A DNA stretch of 64,000 bases, taken from an uncultured Prevotella sp. GTDB lineage: Bacteria > Bacteroidota > Bacteroidia > Bacteroidales > Bacteroidaceae. Where the stretch lies: the NCBI GenBank assembly GCA_905196835.1, contig CAJJWN010000017.1, positions 1 through 64,000 on the forward strand, read 5' to 3'. How positions within the stretch are numbered: the stretch's first letter is position 1; each line of letters begins with the position of its first letter. This document shows positions 56,918 through 64,000 of this stretch, in pieces. The translations under genes and the position numbers were made by a program. The notes under the pieces were generated by a model. That model was not told where the DNA came from and made no database searches. It worked only from the letters and a program-made list of their open reading frames with translations.

Positions 56918-56974
56918 TCACGACTTTTTCAATCTTGAGTAACGCCACCACCATGCGAAAAACATATTGTTCAT
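56918..56974 (-). CDS. trpL: trp operon leader peptide
   Basis: An 18-codon frame, MNNMFFAWWWRYSRLKKS, starting about 20 bases after the predicted transcription start. The three Trp codons (TGG TGG TGG) occupy 56945-56953; three in a row is far beyond chance and is the hallmark of a transcription attenuation leader. Its stop codon is 33 bases before the terminator stem, and its last codons overlap the candidate alternative hairpin. There is no clear Shine-Dalgarno sequence, which is normal for this phylum. Confidence 0.85.
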   Translation of the reverse strand: MNNMFFAWWWRYSRLKKS

Positions 56975-57000
56975 AACCACGCTGTTTGATGTTTCGTTTG

Positions 57001-57032
57001 CAAATATAGAGAATTACTGACAATCAACCAAA
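57001..57032 (-). promoter_or_regulatory. Promoter of the trp operon
   Basis: TTTG (57029-57032), exactly 20 bases, then TATATTTG (57001-57008) on the minus strand. Transcription would begin near 56995, just ahead of the leader peptide. Confidence 0.82.
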
Positions 57033-57298
57033 TTTTTACGCAATAATCTTTCGTTTTGTACTAAAACTCACCATCATCGGTTTCAAATTCCTAATTAAAT
57101 AATGTATTACGCAACCTTTGCCAAGCCCTATATCCGGCAAAAGCATACTTTCCTGAAAGCGGCAAACGGCACATATGCCAACTATGGACTTGCTCATTTG
57201 CACTTCTGACAAAATGAAAGAAATACGCGTGTTATACTTTCTTTTTGACTTGTCATTTAACATTAAGAACAGCCTCGGCGCAAAATTTTCCGGCTTCG
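57033..57298. other. Intergenic, nothing recognised
   Basis: Between the trp promoter and the dispersed repeat I see no conserved gene or structure. Small open frames here lack family resemblance. Confidence 0.4.
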
Positions 57299-57640
57299 GG
57301 CGAAAATATTGCAAGGAGAAGTGTGCAAACGTAACAGCCTGTAACTGTGGGCGTTACGGGCGAAGGCGAATATTTGTGCAATCATATACGGCGTTTTAAC
57401 ATGTTTTGGACGGTCTTTACCGGTGTCAAAGACGGTCTTTAGCACTGGCAAAGACCGCATCCAGTACCCTTAAAGACGGCATTTGCGGTTGCAAAAGGCG
57501 GCTTTTCACCCTGCGTTTTGCCACATTCGGGGGTGCAAGGGTGGCATTTTGCACGCAAAAAGGCCGTCATGGTGTGTTCAGCCGAGCTATTTCGACAGAA
57601 AAGTGAGACATACAGCGATTGACACTTTGCCATGCAAAAC
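57299..57640. repeat. Long dispersed intergenic repeat, copy I (pair of 36983-37330)
   Basis: Same orientation and landmarks as the copy upstream of clpC, with several AAAGACGGTCTTT-type units in its centre. It again lies between divergent transcription units (trp and the epimerase gene). A minus-strand frame beginning MRSLP is open in both copies, but the nucleotide changes are spread over all codon positions. Confidence 0.8.
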
Positions 57641-57734
57641 CACGGCTTCGGCGGCAAAAATGACACTCCGTGCAATCTTGCCGGAACACCCATAGTCCAC
57701 CGCTCAGGCGGCGCAAAATACCATGCCAACGCTC

Positions 57735-57848
57735 TTTTCATCCGCTTTTATTTTGCACTTCACTCGAATTGGATAAATTTCTCACGCTCATAAAAGCAAA
57801 AGTATTTTCCTTTTATTTCGCTTAATCGAAATTTTGCACTATCTTTGC
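57735..57848 (+). promoter_or_regulatory. Promoter cassette for methylmalonyl-CoA epimerase
   Basis: About 110 bases that match 48192-48302 in reverse orientation with scattered differences. It ends in TATCTTTGC (57840-57848), a -7 element, with TTCG at the -33 spacing. The palindrome TTTCGCTTAATCGAAA is just upstream of the -7 box and could be an operator. Confidence 0.7.
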
Positions 57849-57872
57849 AACATTATTTTAAATTATAATAAT

Positions 57873-58277
57873 ATGAAAATTTCACGTATTGAACATCTGG
57901 GCATAGCCGTACAGAGCATCGAGGAGGCTCTGCCCTATTTCGAGAATGTGCTTGGACTGAAGTGCTACGCGGTAGAGGAAGTGGCCGACCAGAAGGTGAA
58001 GACGGCTTTCCTGAAATGCGGCGAGGTGAAGCTTGAGCTACTTGAACCGACATCGCCCGAGAGCACCATCCAAAAATGGCTCGACAAGGGCAACCACGGC
58101 GTACACCACGTGGCGTTCTGCATAGAAGACGGAGTGGCCGAGGCCTTGGCCGAGTGCGAGGGCAAGGGCCTGCGCCTCATAGACAAGGCACCGCGCAAGG
58201 GTGCCGAGAACCTTAACATAGCGTTCCTCCACCCGAAATCGACATGCGGCGTGCTGACAGAGCTTTGTGAACAGTAA
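57873..58277 (+). CDS. mce: Methylmalonyl-CoA epimerase
   Basis: A 134-residue protein of the vicinal-oxygen-chelate fold. The first metal histidine is in EHLGIAV (residue 7), the second in GVHHVAF, and the terminal glutamate in GVLTELCE. It interconverts (R)- and (S)-methylmalonyl-CoA in the succinate-propionate pathway. It heads the cluster with the decarboxylase genes. The longer frame adds 13 residues starting before the promoter's expected transcript and was not used. Confidence 0.94.
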   Translation: MKISRIEHLGIAVQSIEEALPYFENVLGLKCYAVEEVADQKVKTAFLKCGEVKLELLEPTSPESTIQKWLDKGNHGVHHVAFCIEDGVAEALAECEGKGLRLIDKAPRKGAENLNIAFLHPKSTCGVLTELCEQ

Positions 58278-58300
58278 TATATATAATAAGGTTATACGGT

Positions 58301-58405
58301 TTTACGGTTGTGAGGTTATACGGTAAGCAAAAAGAGAATGCAATACCCTAAAACGTATACCCCAAACCGTAAAACCGCATGACCGTATAACCTCAAAACC
58401 GTAAA
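58301..58405. repeat. Tandem-word palindrome (GGTTATACGGTT type) between mce and mmdA
   Basis: Arms 58301-58324 and 58382-58405 pair over 24 bases with one mismatch, and further GGTTATACGG words lie just outside the left arm. It fills the gap within an operon, so it cannot be an absolute terminator. Confidence 0.83.
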
Positions 58406-58411
58406 AAACCA

Positions 58412-59965
58412 ATGAGCAAACAAGTAGAAAAAATCAAGGAGCTTATCGCCAAGCGCGAGAAGGCCCGTCTCGGAGGCGGCGAGAAAGCCATAGAGAAACA
58501 ACACGCACGCGGCAAATACACCGCACGCGAACGCATAGACATGCTCCTCGACGAGGGCAGTTTTGAAGAGTTTGACATGTTCAAACTGCACCGCTGCACC
58601 AACTTTGGCATGGAGAAGAAGCAGTATCTGGGCGACGGCGTGGTAGCCGGATGCGGTACCATCGACGGCCGACTGGTATATATCTTCGCGCAGGACTTCA
58701 CCGTAAACGGCGGTTCTCTTTCAGAGACCATGGCGCAGAAGATTTGCAAGGTGATGGACATGGCCATGAAGATGGGCGCACCCGTAATCGGCATCAACGA
58801 CTCCGGCGGCGCGCGCATACAGGAAGGCATCTGCGCACTGGCCGGCTTCGCCGAAATATTTGAGCGCAACATCCTCGCATCAGGCGTAATCCCGCAAATC
58901 AGCGGTATATTCGGCCCGTGCGCCGGTGGTGCGGTTTACTCTCCTGCACTGACTGACTTCACGCTGATGATGGAGAACACGTCTTACATGTTCCTCACCG
59001 GCCCGAAGGTGGTAAAGACCGTAACGGGCGAGGACATCGACCAGGAACACCTCGGCGGCGCAAGCGTACACTCTACGAAGAGCGGCGTGACACACTTCAC
59101 GGCGAAGACCGAAGAGGAGGCTATGGAGATGATTAAGACGCTGTTGAGCTACATCCCGTCGAACAACATGGAGGAGGCTCCGCGCAAGGAGTGCACCGAC
59201 CCAATCAACCGCATGGAAGACTCTCTCAACGAAATCATACCCGAAGACCCCAACCAGGCATACGACATGTACAAGGTTATCGGCGCAATAGTTGACAACG
59301 GAGAGTTCTTTGAAGTGCAGCCCAAGTTCGCAAAGAACATCATCGTAGGCTTCGCCCGCTTCAACGGACAGAGCGTAGGCATCGTGGCCAACCAGCCTTC
59401 ATGCTACGCCGGAGTGCTCGACGTCAACGCTAGCCGCAAGGGCGCACGCTTCGTACGCTTCTGCGACGCGTTCAACATTCCTATCGTAAGCCTCGTTGAC
59501 GTGCCCGGCTTCCTGCCCGGCACAGGCCAGGAGTACAACGCGGTAATCCTGCACGGAGCACAGCTGCTCTACGCTTACGGAGAGGCGACCGTGCCCAAGG
59601 TGACCGTAACACTGCGCAAGAGCTACGGCGGAAGCCACATCGTCATGGGATGCAAGCAGCTGCGCACCGACATCAACTACGCATGGCCCTCGGCTGAAAT
59701 CGCCGTAATGGGCGCAAGCGGCGCCGTGGCCGTGCTCTGCGCGAAAGAGGCAAAGGAGCAGGAAGACCCCAAGGCATTCCTCGCAGAGAAGGAAGAAGAG
59801 TACACCGAAATGTTTGCCAACCCGTACCAGGCAGCCAAGTATGGCTACATAGACGATGTGATAGAGCCGCGCAACACGCGCTTCCGCATCTGCCGCGCAT
59901 TGGCCCAGCTGGCTACAAAGAGGGACGGACTGCCCGCCAAGAAGCACGGCAACATCCCGATGTAA
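58412..59965 (+). CDS. mmdA: Methylmalonyl-CoA/propionyl-CoA carboxyltransferase subunit (decarboxylase alpha)
   Basis: A 517-residue carboxyltransferase with two crotonase-like halves. [20 protein letters not shown] at the N terminus, [13 protein letters not shown] and the second-half [14 protein letters not shown] and [11 protein letters not shown] are all conserved oxyanion and CoA-binding segments. With biotin protein and a membrane beta subunit it would decarboxylate methylmalonyl-CoA coupled to sodium export; with a biotin carboxylase it would be propionyl-CoA carboxylase. The small subunits downstream favour the decarboxylase. Confidence 0.92.
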   Translation: MSKQVEKIKELIAKREKARLGGGEKAIEKQHARGKYTARERIDMLLDEGSFEEFDMFKLHRCTNFGMEKKQYLGDGVVAGCGTIDGRLVYIFAQDFTVNGGSLSETMAQKICKVMDMAMKMGAPVIGINDSGGARIQEGICALAGFAEIFERNILASGVIPQISGIFGPCAGGAVYSPALTDFTLMMENTSYMFLTGPKVVKTVTGEDIDQEHLGGASVHSTKSGVTHFTAKTEEEAMEMIKTLLSYIPSNNMEEAPRKECTDPINRMEDSLNEIIPEDPNQAYDMYKVIGAIVDNGEFFEVQPKFAKNIIVGFARFNGQSVGIVANQPSCYAGVLDVNASRKGARFVRFCDAFNIPIVSLVDVPGFLPGTGQEYNAVILHGAQLLYAYGEATVPKVTVTLRKSYGGSHIVMGCKQLRTDINYAWPSAEIAVMGASGAVAVLCAKEAKEQEDPKAFLAEKEEEYTEMFANPYQAAKYGYIDDVIEPRNTRFRICRALAQLATKRDGLPAKKHGNIPM

Positions 59966-59993
59966 TGTTTCCAACATCAAATAATCAACGACA

Positions 59994-60146
59994 ATGGACA
60001 AAAACGAGGTCTATGCAGCCATTGCATTGGCGTTGCATGAGTTTAACGGCAACAATGTGCATGACAAGGAAGCCGGCATCATAACCATAAAGGAGAGACA
60101 CTCTGAATGGGAGATGCACTACCTTAACATGACGCAACATCCTTAA
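59994..60146 (+). CDS. Small subunit-like protein of the decarboxylase cluster (OadG/MmdE C-terminal-like)
   Basis: A 50-residue soluble protein between the carboxyltransferase and biotin carrier genes. Its N-terminal EVYAAIALALHEF resembles the E(I/V)xAAIAAAxxxY segment at the C terminus of OadG/MmdD and in the small MmdE subunit, and a later ITIKE...W stretch fits the following part. There is no transmembrane helix, so it is not a complete gamma/delta subunit. A scaffold role for the complex is an inference. It lies 28 bases after mmdA and 12 before the biotin carrier. Confidence 0.65.
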   Translation: MDKNEVYAAIALALHEFNGNNVHDKEAGIITIKERHSEWEMHYLNMTQHP

Positions 60147-60158
60147 AAACATCAAGTA

Positions 60159-60593
60159 ATGAAAGAATATAAATATACAATCAACGGCAACAAATACGAA
60201 GTAACCATTGCCGGCATCGAGGACAATATAGCCAACGTGGTTGTCAATGGCGAAGAGTATAAGGTTGAAATGGAAAAGGAGCCCGAACCGCAGAAGAAGA
60301 AAGTCGTTGTAAAGCCCGTAGCTCCCCAGCCCGCACAGGCATCGGCTCCGGCTTCAGGTGGCAATGCGCGCGTAAACATGAGCAATGCCGTGAAGTCTCC
60401 GCTGCCCGGTGTCATCACCGAAATCAAGGTTGCCGTGGGCGACGAGGTAAAGGAAGGCGACACCGTAGTAGTGCTCGAAGCCATGAAAATGGCTAACAAC
60501 CTTGACGCCGAAAAGGGCGGAAAGGTTACGGCCATACTTGTAAAAGAAGGGGAAAGTGTCATGGAAGACACTCCGCTCGTAGTAATCGAATAA
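60159..60593 (+). CDS. Biotin carboxyl carrier protein of the decarboxylase
   Basis: A 144-residue protein. Residues 1-40 form a small beta domain, 41-70 a proline/alanine linker, and 71-144 the biotinyl domain with the attachment lysine K110 in EAMKMANN. It shuttles the carboxyl group during decarboxylation. It is the last gene of the cluster: a strong terminator follows 27 bases later, and no beta (ion-pump) subunit gene is present. Confidence 0.92.
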   Translation: MKEYKYTINGNKYEVTIAGIEDNIANVVVNGEEYKVEMEKEPEPQKKKVVVKPVAPQPAQASAPASGGNARVNMSNAVKSPLPGVITEIKVAVGDEVKEGDTVVVLEAMKMANNLDAEKGGKVTAILVKEGESVMEDTPLVVIE

Positions 60594-60619
60594 GATTATA
60601 CAAATACAAGAAGAATAAT

Positions 60620-60655
60620 AAAGGCGGCCGGGAATAAATTTCCCGGCCGCCTTTA
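60620..60655. terminator. Bidirectional terminator between convergent transcripts
   Basis: AAAGGCGGCCGGGAA and TTCCCGGCCGCCTTT form a perfect 15-base stem with a five-base loop (TAAAT), with T-rich sequence on both outer sides (TTATTATT to the right, TTATTATTCTT to the left on the minus strand). Confidence 0.93.
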
Positions 60656-60738
60656 TTATTGCGTATCGTCATATCCATTCAAGCGGAAACGCAACGTATC
60701 ATTTTATGGAACGCCATCATCAACCAGCAGAAAACCCT

Positions 60739-60870
60739 TTATTTCCCTTCGTCAGCACGCTTATGGGGCGTTGACGGCCTCAATTTGGGCTGGTGCTTCT
60801 TCCTGCGCAACCACTCCTCCTTGCGTTTCTCGTATTCAAGATAATGCCGCTCAAGATAGTTGTCCGCCAT
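60739..60870 (-). CDS. Small basic protein of 43 residues, coupled to the DUF4270 gene
   Basis: The frame MADNYLERHYLEYEKRK... is rich in lysine, arginine and glutamate, helical in its first half and basic and proline-containing in its second. Its ATG overlaps the stop codon of the DUF4270 gene (TGATG), which argues for real translation. Similar MADNYLE-type small proteins are known to me from Bacteroidales without an assigned function. Confidence 0.65.
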   Translation of the reverse strand: MADNYLERHYLEYEKRKEEWLRRKKHQPKLRPSTPHKRADEGK

Positions 60871-62372
60871 CACTCATGACTGAATTTGCTGTAAACCACG
60901 CTTAACTTTATCGGATAATCTTCCTTTCTAATATTTTTAGCATCGTCTTCGCGCAACCCCCTTACAAGGCGGGTGCTCTTAAGGCTCATGTCGTGCACTA
61001 CCTTAACTATCTGGTTGGAACTATTAGTGGTTATGCTTACAGGTATTACAACCACCTTGTTCCAGTCATCCGAGCGTTCTTCCTCCTTGATGCCGTTCAT
61101 GTAGGTTATCATGCCCGATATGTTGTTGAACGTATATGTGTTATAACGCTGCTGGGTATTCTCATCAACATCAAAGCTGGCATAAAACGAATTTTTATAA
61201 TCTATGATGTCCTCGTTCTCAAAGAAGCTGTTAATGCTATCCAAGGGTATCATCAGCAAAGTGGTGGGATAATCCAGCGAATAATCGCTTTGATTGGTGT
61301 TGTTGATGCGTGTGAGCACCAGCTTGGCGGTGTTGAGCGTATCGTTTTCATGCCCACGCATGACCTCATCGACGGGCAATGTGAGCACGGTAAATATTCC
61401 TGACGGAGTCTTCAGATAAGTACAGGTCTCGTCATTCGCCAAATCTTCAAGCACGCGGTCATCGTTCCCAATGTTGGTAGTCTGCAACACTTCTTCCGTT
61501 CCAGAGAATGTTGACGTGCCGACATATGTTGTATCGGCATTGTATCTAAAGTAAATGTTGAGCTGGCTCACCATTACGTATGCCATAGAGCCAAGCCCGT
61601 CGTTCATCTTGAAATAGAAGCCGGGACACACGTCGTGTATGAATTTGTACGAGTTCTTAAAACTTTCAGGACTGTTATAATACTTGCGCATTATGTATGT
61701 GCCGTAATTATTATATGTAACCCCGTCTTTGTCGATGTACGGCTTGTCAAGGGTAATCTTTATGTTAGGCGTATAAGAGCTTGCATCCCATCGCTCGTCC
61801 TCGCTCACGCTAAGGTCTGTAAGGGTGTATGTCTTGTTCACCTTGTATCCATTGGCGTCCACATAACCTTCTGCCATCGGGTCAAAATCCGAATAATAAG
61901 GCATACCTTCACTCATCGGTTTGGCCATTTCATATGCCGTCAGGTTCATCGTAGCAAGTGAATCGCCATAATAGCTTTGGAAAAACAGCCTGATATGGCA
62001 TGAGTCGGCTATCACCTTGCGTATCTTATCTTCCCTTGTATCATCCCATGCAAAGTCTTCCGTAAGGCTGACTATGCTGTCCAGCTCGGGCAGGTTGTAG
62101 TCCTCAAGCGTACCGAACTGGGCCATGAAGTCGCCCGTAATGTAGTTCCCGGTCTCCGGGTCGCGTATTATGCCGAGATAGCCGGTCGTGTTACGGGACA
62201 GCACGGCTCCTGCCACCTTGGACTCTGACGATACGTTAAACGTATCGGTGGACACTTTAAGCATGTCCATGTTATCCGTCAAAGAGTTGCCTATCGTACC
62301 TGTAGTATCGTCACACGAAGCGAACATTATCGACGCGAACGCCACAATGAACGCGAAAATACCTATTTTCAT
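60870..62372 (-). CDS. DUF4270 family lipoprotein
   Basis: A 500-residue exported lipoprotein: signal peptide with lipobox FASC (C20), then the DUF4270 domain through to the C terminus. Family-type segments include TGTIGNSL just after the lipobox and YLGIIRDPETGNYITGDFMAQF near residue 70. The function is unknown; an outer-membrane location is likely. It lies 35 bases after the short glycogen synthase gene, an arrangement I recall from other Bacteroidales, and is coupled to the 43-residue protein. Confidence 0.85.
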   Translation of the reverse strand: MKIGIFAFIVAFASIMFASCDDTTGTIGNSLTDNMDMLKVSTDTFNVSSESKVAGAVLSRNTTGYLGIIRDPETGNYITGDFMAQFGTLEDYNLPELDSIVSLTEDFAWDDTREDKIRKVIADSCHIRLFFQSYYGDSLATMNLTAYEMAKPMSEGMPYYSDFDPMAEGYVDANGYKVNKTYTLTDLSVSEDERWDASSYTPNIKITLDKPYIDKDGVTYNNYGTYIMRKYYNSPESFKNSYKFIHDVCPGFYFKMNDGLGSMAYVMVSQLNIYFRYNADTTYVGTSTFSGTEEVLQTTNIGNDDRVLEDLANDETCTYLKTPSGIFTVLTLPVDEVMRGHENDTLNTAKLVLTRINNTNQSDYSLDYPTTLLMIPLDSINSFFENEDIIDYKNSFYASFDVDENTQQRYNTYTFNNISGMITYMNGIKEEERSDDWNKVVVIPVSITTNSSNQIVKVVHDMSLKSTRLVRGLREDDAKNIRKEDYPIKLSVVYSKFSHE

Positions 62373-62407
62373 TGGGATGTAAATCTTAAAAACAAAAACA
62401 AATTACC

Positions 62408-63229
62408 TTATTCTGCATTGTCTTCGAATATCTTGTCATAAAAGGCTTCATACGCCTGGCACAAGTCCTCGTCGCCCGGATTTACCAATACGGGCAGCCC
62501 TTTGCTTTCGGCATAGGCTATCAATTCGGGGTTGACGTCCTTTCCTGCGTTCACGATGCCGTCTGAATAATCGATGGCAAGCTTCTCGAAGTCAAGGAAG
62601 CTGAAATCATTGCCATACTTGTCGAGCAGCTCCGGCTTCACGTCCCTGAACTCTATGCTGTTCCTGAAATTCCCGCCGAGGCTTCCGTGCAGTTCTTCCG
62701 AGAACAACGAGGTGACCACCTTTGTATTAGCGAACGAAGGCTCGTCATGGTAGGCCGTCTTTATATATAAAGGTATGGCCGAGCACATCCATCCCTGGCA
62801 ATGTATGATGTCGGGCGTCCAGCGCAGCTTCTTGACCGTTTCAAGCACGCCGCGCGCGAAGAACACCGCCCTCTCGCCGTTATCGTCATACTCGTTGCCG
62901 TTCTCGTCGAACGCCATAAGGCGCTTCGTAAAATAATCCTCGTTATCTATGAAATACACCTGTATCCGCGTTGACGGTATCGACGCCACCTTGATTATCA
63001 GCGGATGGTCGGTCTCGTCGATGATGAGCATCATCCTCGACAGGCGTATCACCTCGTGCAGCTGGCCGCGCCTCTCGTTGATGTTGCCCCATTTTGGCAT
63101 GAAAGTCCGTATCTCGTATCCCTTTTCCTGTATGGCCTGCGGCAGGGCGCGGCCCAAGTGCGACATCTCGCTTTCCGGAACGTAAGGAGTGATTTCCTGG
63201 TTTATGAACAATACCTTCTTTGCCTTCAT
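62408..63229 (-). CDS. Short glycogen/starch synthase (GT5 N-terminal domain)
   Basis: A 273-residue protein that corresponds to the N-terminal Rossmann domain of GT5 glycogen synthases: KVLFINQEITPYVPESEMSHLGRALP (broken by a loop) replaces the usual KTGGLGDV segment, and DIIHCQGWMCSAIPLYIK aligns with the HxHDWQ region. The C-terminal domain with the ADP-glucose site is missing. Half-length forms of this kind are usual in Bacteroidales rather than a truncation here. It is divergent from panC and first in an operon with DUF4270. Confidence 0.82.
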   Translation of the reverse strand: MKAKKVLFINQEITPYVPESEMSHLGRALPQAIQEKGYEIRTFMPKWGNINERRGQLHEVIRLSRMMLIIDETDHPLIIKVASIPSTRIQVYFIDNEDYFTKRLMAFDENGNEYDDNGERAVFFARGVLETVKKLRWTPDIIHCQGWMCSAIPLYIKTAYHDEPSFANTKVVTSLFSEELHGSLGGNFRNSIEFRDVKPELLDKYGNDFSFLDFEKLAIDYSDGIVNAGKDVNPELIAYAESKGLPVLVNPGDEDLCQAYEAFYDKIFEDNAE

Positions 63230-63248
63230 GATGTTAATTTTTATCCTT

Positions 63249-63257
63249 GCAAAGGTA
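63249..63257 (-). promoter_or_regulatory. -7 element for the short glycogen synthase operon
   Basis: TACCTTTGC on the minus strand, 20 bases before the start codon; no clear TTTG at -33. Confidence 0.6.
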
Positions 63258-63298
63258 CGAAAAATCTTCGTAAAACGAGTATTTTTTTTCGTTTATTA

Positions 63299-63323
63299 GG
63301 CAAAAGGCCGTCCTTAACGGCAT
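63299..63323. repeat. Fragment of an AAAGGCCGTCTTT-type module
   Basis: GGCAAAAGGCCGTCCTTAACGG contains one unit of the repeat family, without the paired second half. It lies between the divergent glycogen synthase and panC genes. Confidence 0.5.
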
Positions 63324-63408
63324 ATTTTCCCGATTATTCTTCTTTATTTAAGAAATTTGTTGTTATTTTGCACGCCGATTCAATAAGTGTTGAAACACAT
63401 TATACATC

Positions 63409-64000
63409 ATGCAGGTTTTTCATAAGATAGCCGAACTTCAAAACACTTTGTTCGACGAAAGGAAACAAGGCAGGAGCGTAGGGCTTGTACCTACGATGGG
63501 AGCGCTACATGAAGGACACGCTTCCTTAGTCAAGAAAAGTGTCACGGACAACGACGTAACGGTCGTTTCAGTATTTGTAAACCCCACCCAATTCAACGAC
63601 CCGAAAGACTTAAGCTCGTATCCACGCGACCTTGAGGCCGATTGCAGATTGCTGGAAAGCGTCGGGGCCGACTATGTGTTCGCGCCGTCCGTGGAGGAAA
63701 TGTACCCCACCCCCGACACGCGCCACTTCGAGTTTCCCCCGGTTTCAACCGTAATGGAGGGAGCACACCGCCCCGGCCACTTCAACGGAGTATGCCAGGT
63801 GGTAAGCCGCCTGTTCTACATAGTGCGCCCGGACAGGGCTTATTTCGGCGAGAAAGACTGGCAGCAAATAGCCGTGGTAAAGGCTATGGTGAAGTCGTTA
63901 GGCCTGAAAGTAAACATCGTAGAGTGCCCCATAGTGCGCGACACCGACGGGCTGGCGCGCTCATCGCGCAACGCCCTGCTCTCGCCCGACGAGAGAGCGA
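63409..64000 (+). CDS. panC: Pantothenate synthetase (partial, runs off the right edge)
   Basis: The first 197 codons are present. ATP-binding [10 protein letters not shown] (residues 28-37), the pantoate region [24 protein letters not shown] and the [12 protein letters not shown] segment are all intact. It joins pantoate and beta-alanine. panB, the earlier enzyme, is 37 kb to the left. The rest of the gene, about 85 residues in a typical protein, lies beyond the window. Confidence 0.96.
   Translation, partial: MQVFHKIAELQNTLFDERKQGRSVGLVPTMGALHEGHASLVKKSVTDNDVTVVSVFVNPTQFNDPKDLSSYPRDLEADCRLLESVGADYVFAPSVEEMYPTPDTRHFEFPPVSTVMEGAHRPGHFNGVCQVVSRLFYIVRPDRAYFGEKDWQQIAVVKAMVKSLGLKVNIVECPIVRDTDGLARSSRNALLSPDERA

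Overview
The window looks like chromosome from a member of the Bacteroidales, most probably Prevotellaceae; the genus is not proven from sequence alone. The evidence is the Bacteroidetes promoter form (TTTG, about 20 bases, TAnnTTTG) in front of many genes, the weak ribosome-binding sites, a complex I operon without nuoEFG, a fused trpCF, families confined to or commonest in Bacteroidetes (DUF4270, DUF4491, DUF5715), and a methylmalonyl-CoA epimerase/decarboxylase cluster. Most coding DNA has about 50% G+C in the 60-base samples I counted. I see no prophage, insertion sequence, CRISPR array or tRNA gene. The left edge appears to be the promoter and leader of an rRNA operon running out of the window.

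Layout: 0.3-2.5 kb, an esterase and a GH43 enzyme for hemicellulose side chains. 2.8-3.6 kb, a SpoU rRNA methyltransferase. 4.3-14.5 kb, a ten-gene nuo operon (A, B, CD, H, I, J, K, L, M, N). 14.9-19.4 kb, a BadF-type sugar kinase, a DUF71 ATP-binding protein, phosphoglucomutase and a TIGR02757 protein. 19.5-23.3 kb, hexuronate catabolism (uxaB, an SDR reductase, uxuA). 23.3-27.2 kb, rlmH, DUF4491, an MFS transporter, panB and a HAD phosphatase. 27.8-32.4 kb, a DUF3298 lipoprotein, rsmG, a metallo-hydrolase, ruvC, a double ABC ATPase and a tiny FeoB-associated protein. 32.6-41 kb, a mosaic UvrD/PcrA helicase, mtgA, an OmpA lipoprotein, clpC and a DUF5715 protein. 41.2-45.9 kb, a glycogen operon (debranching enzyme, GT4, GH57). 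46.1-49.5 kb, a lipid kinase, miaA and gap. 50.0-57.0 kb, a complete trp operon. 57.9-60.6 kb, methylmalonyl-CoA metabolism. 60.7-63.2 kb, a short glycogen synthase with DUF4270 and a 43-residue protein. 63.4 kb to the end, the start of panC.

The most interesting material is regulatory and structural. The trp operon is preceded by an apparent attenuator: a strong promoter, an 18-codon leader peptide with three consecutive Trp codons, and a terminator hairpin ahead of trpD. The operon order D-CF-A-B-E-G is a circular permutation of the B-E-G-D-C-F-A order I recall for Bacteroides, and a dispersed repeat sits at the new A/B junction. Intergenic DNA is crowded with repeats of at least four kinds: hairpin-rich AAAGGCCGTCTTT modules (about ten places), large palindromes built from short tandem words (one with perfect 42-base arms), a roughly 110-base promoter cassette shared by miaA and the methylmalonyl-CoA epimerase gene, and a dRS3-like palindrome. 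The pcrA gene has a sharply AT-rich central 1.7 kb between normal ends, which suggests recombination with a foreign allele.
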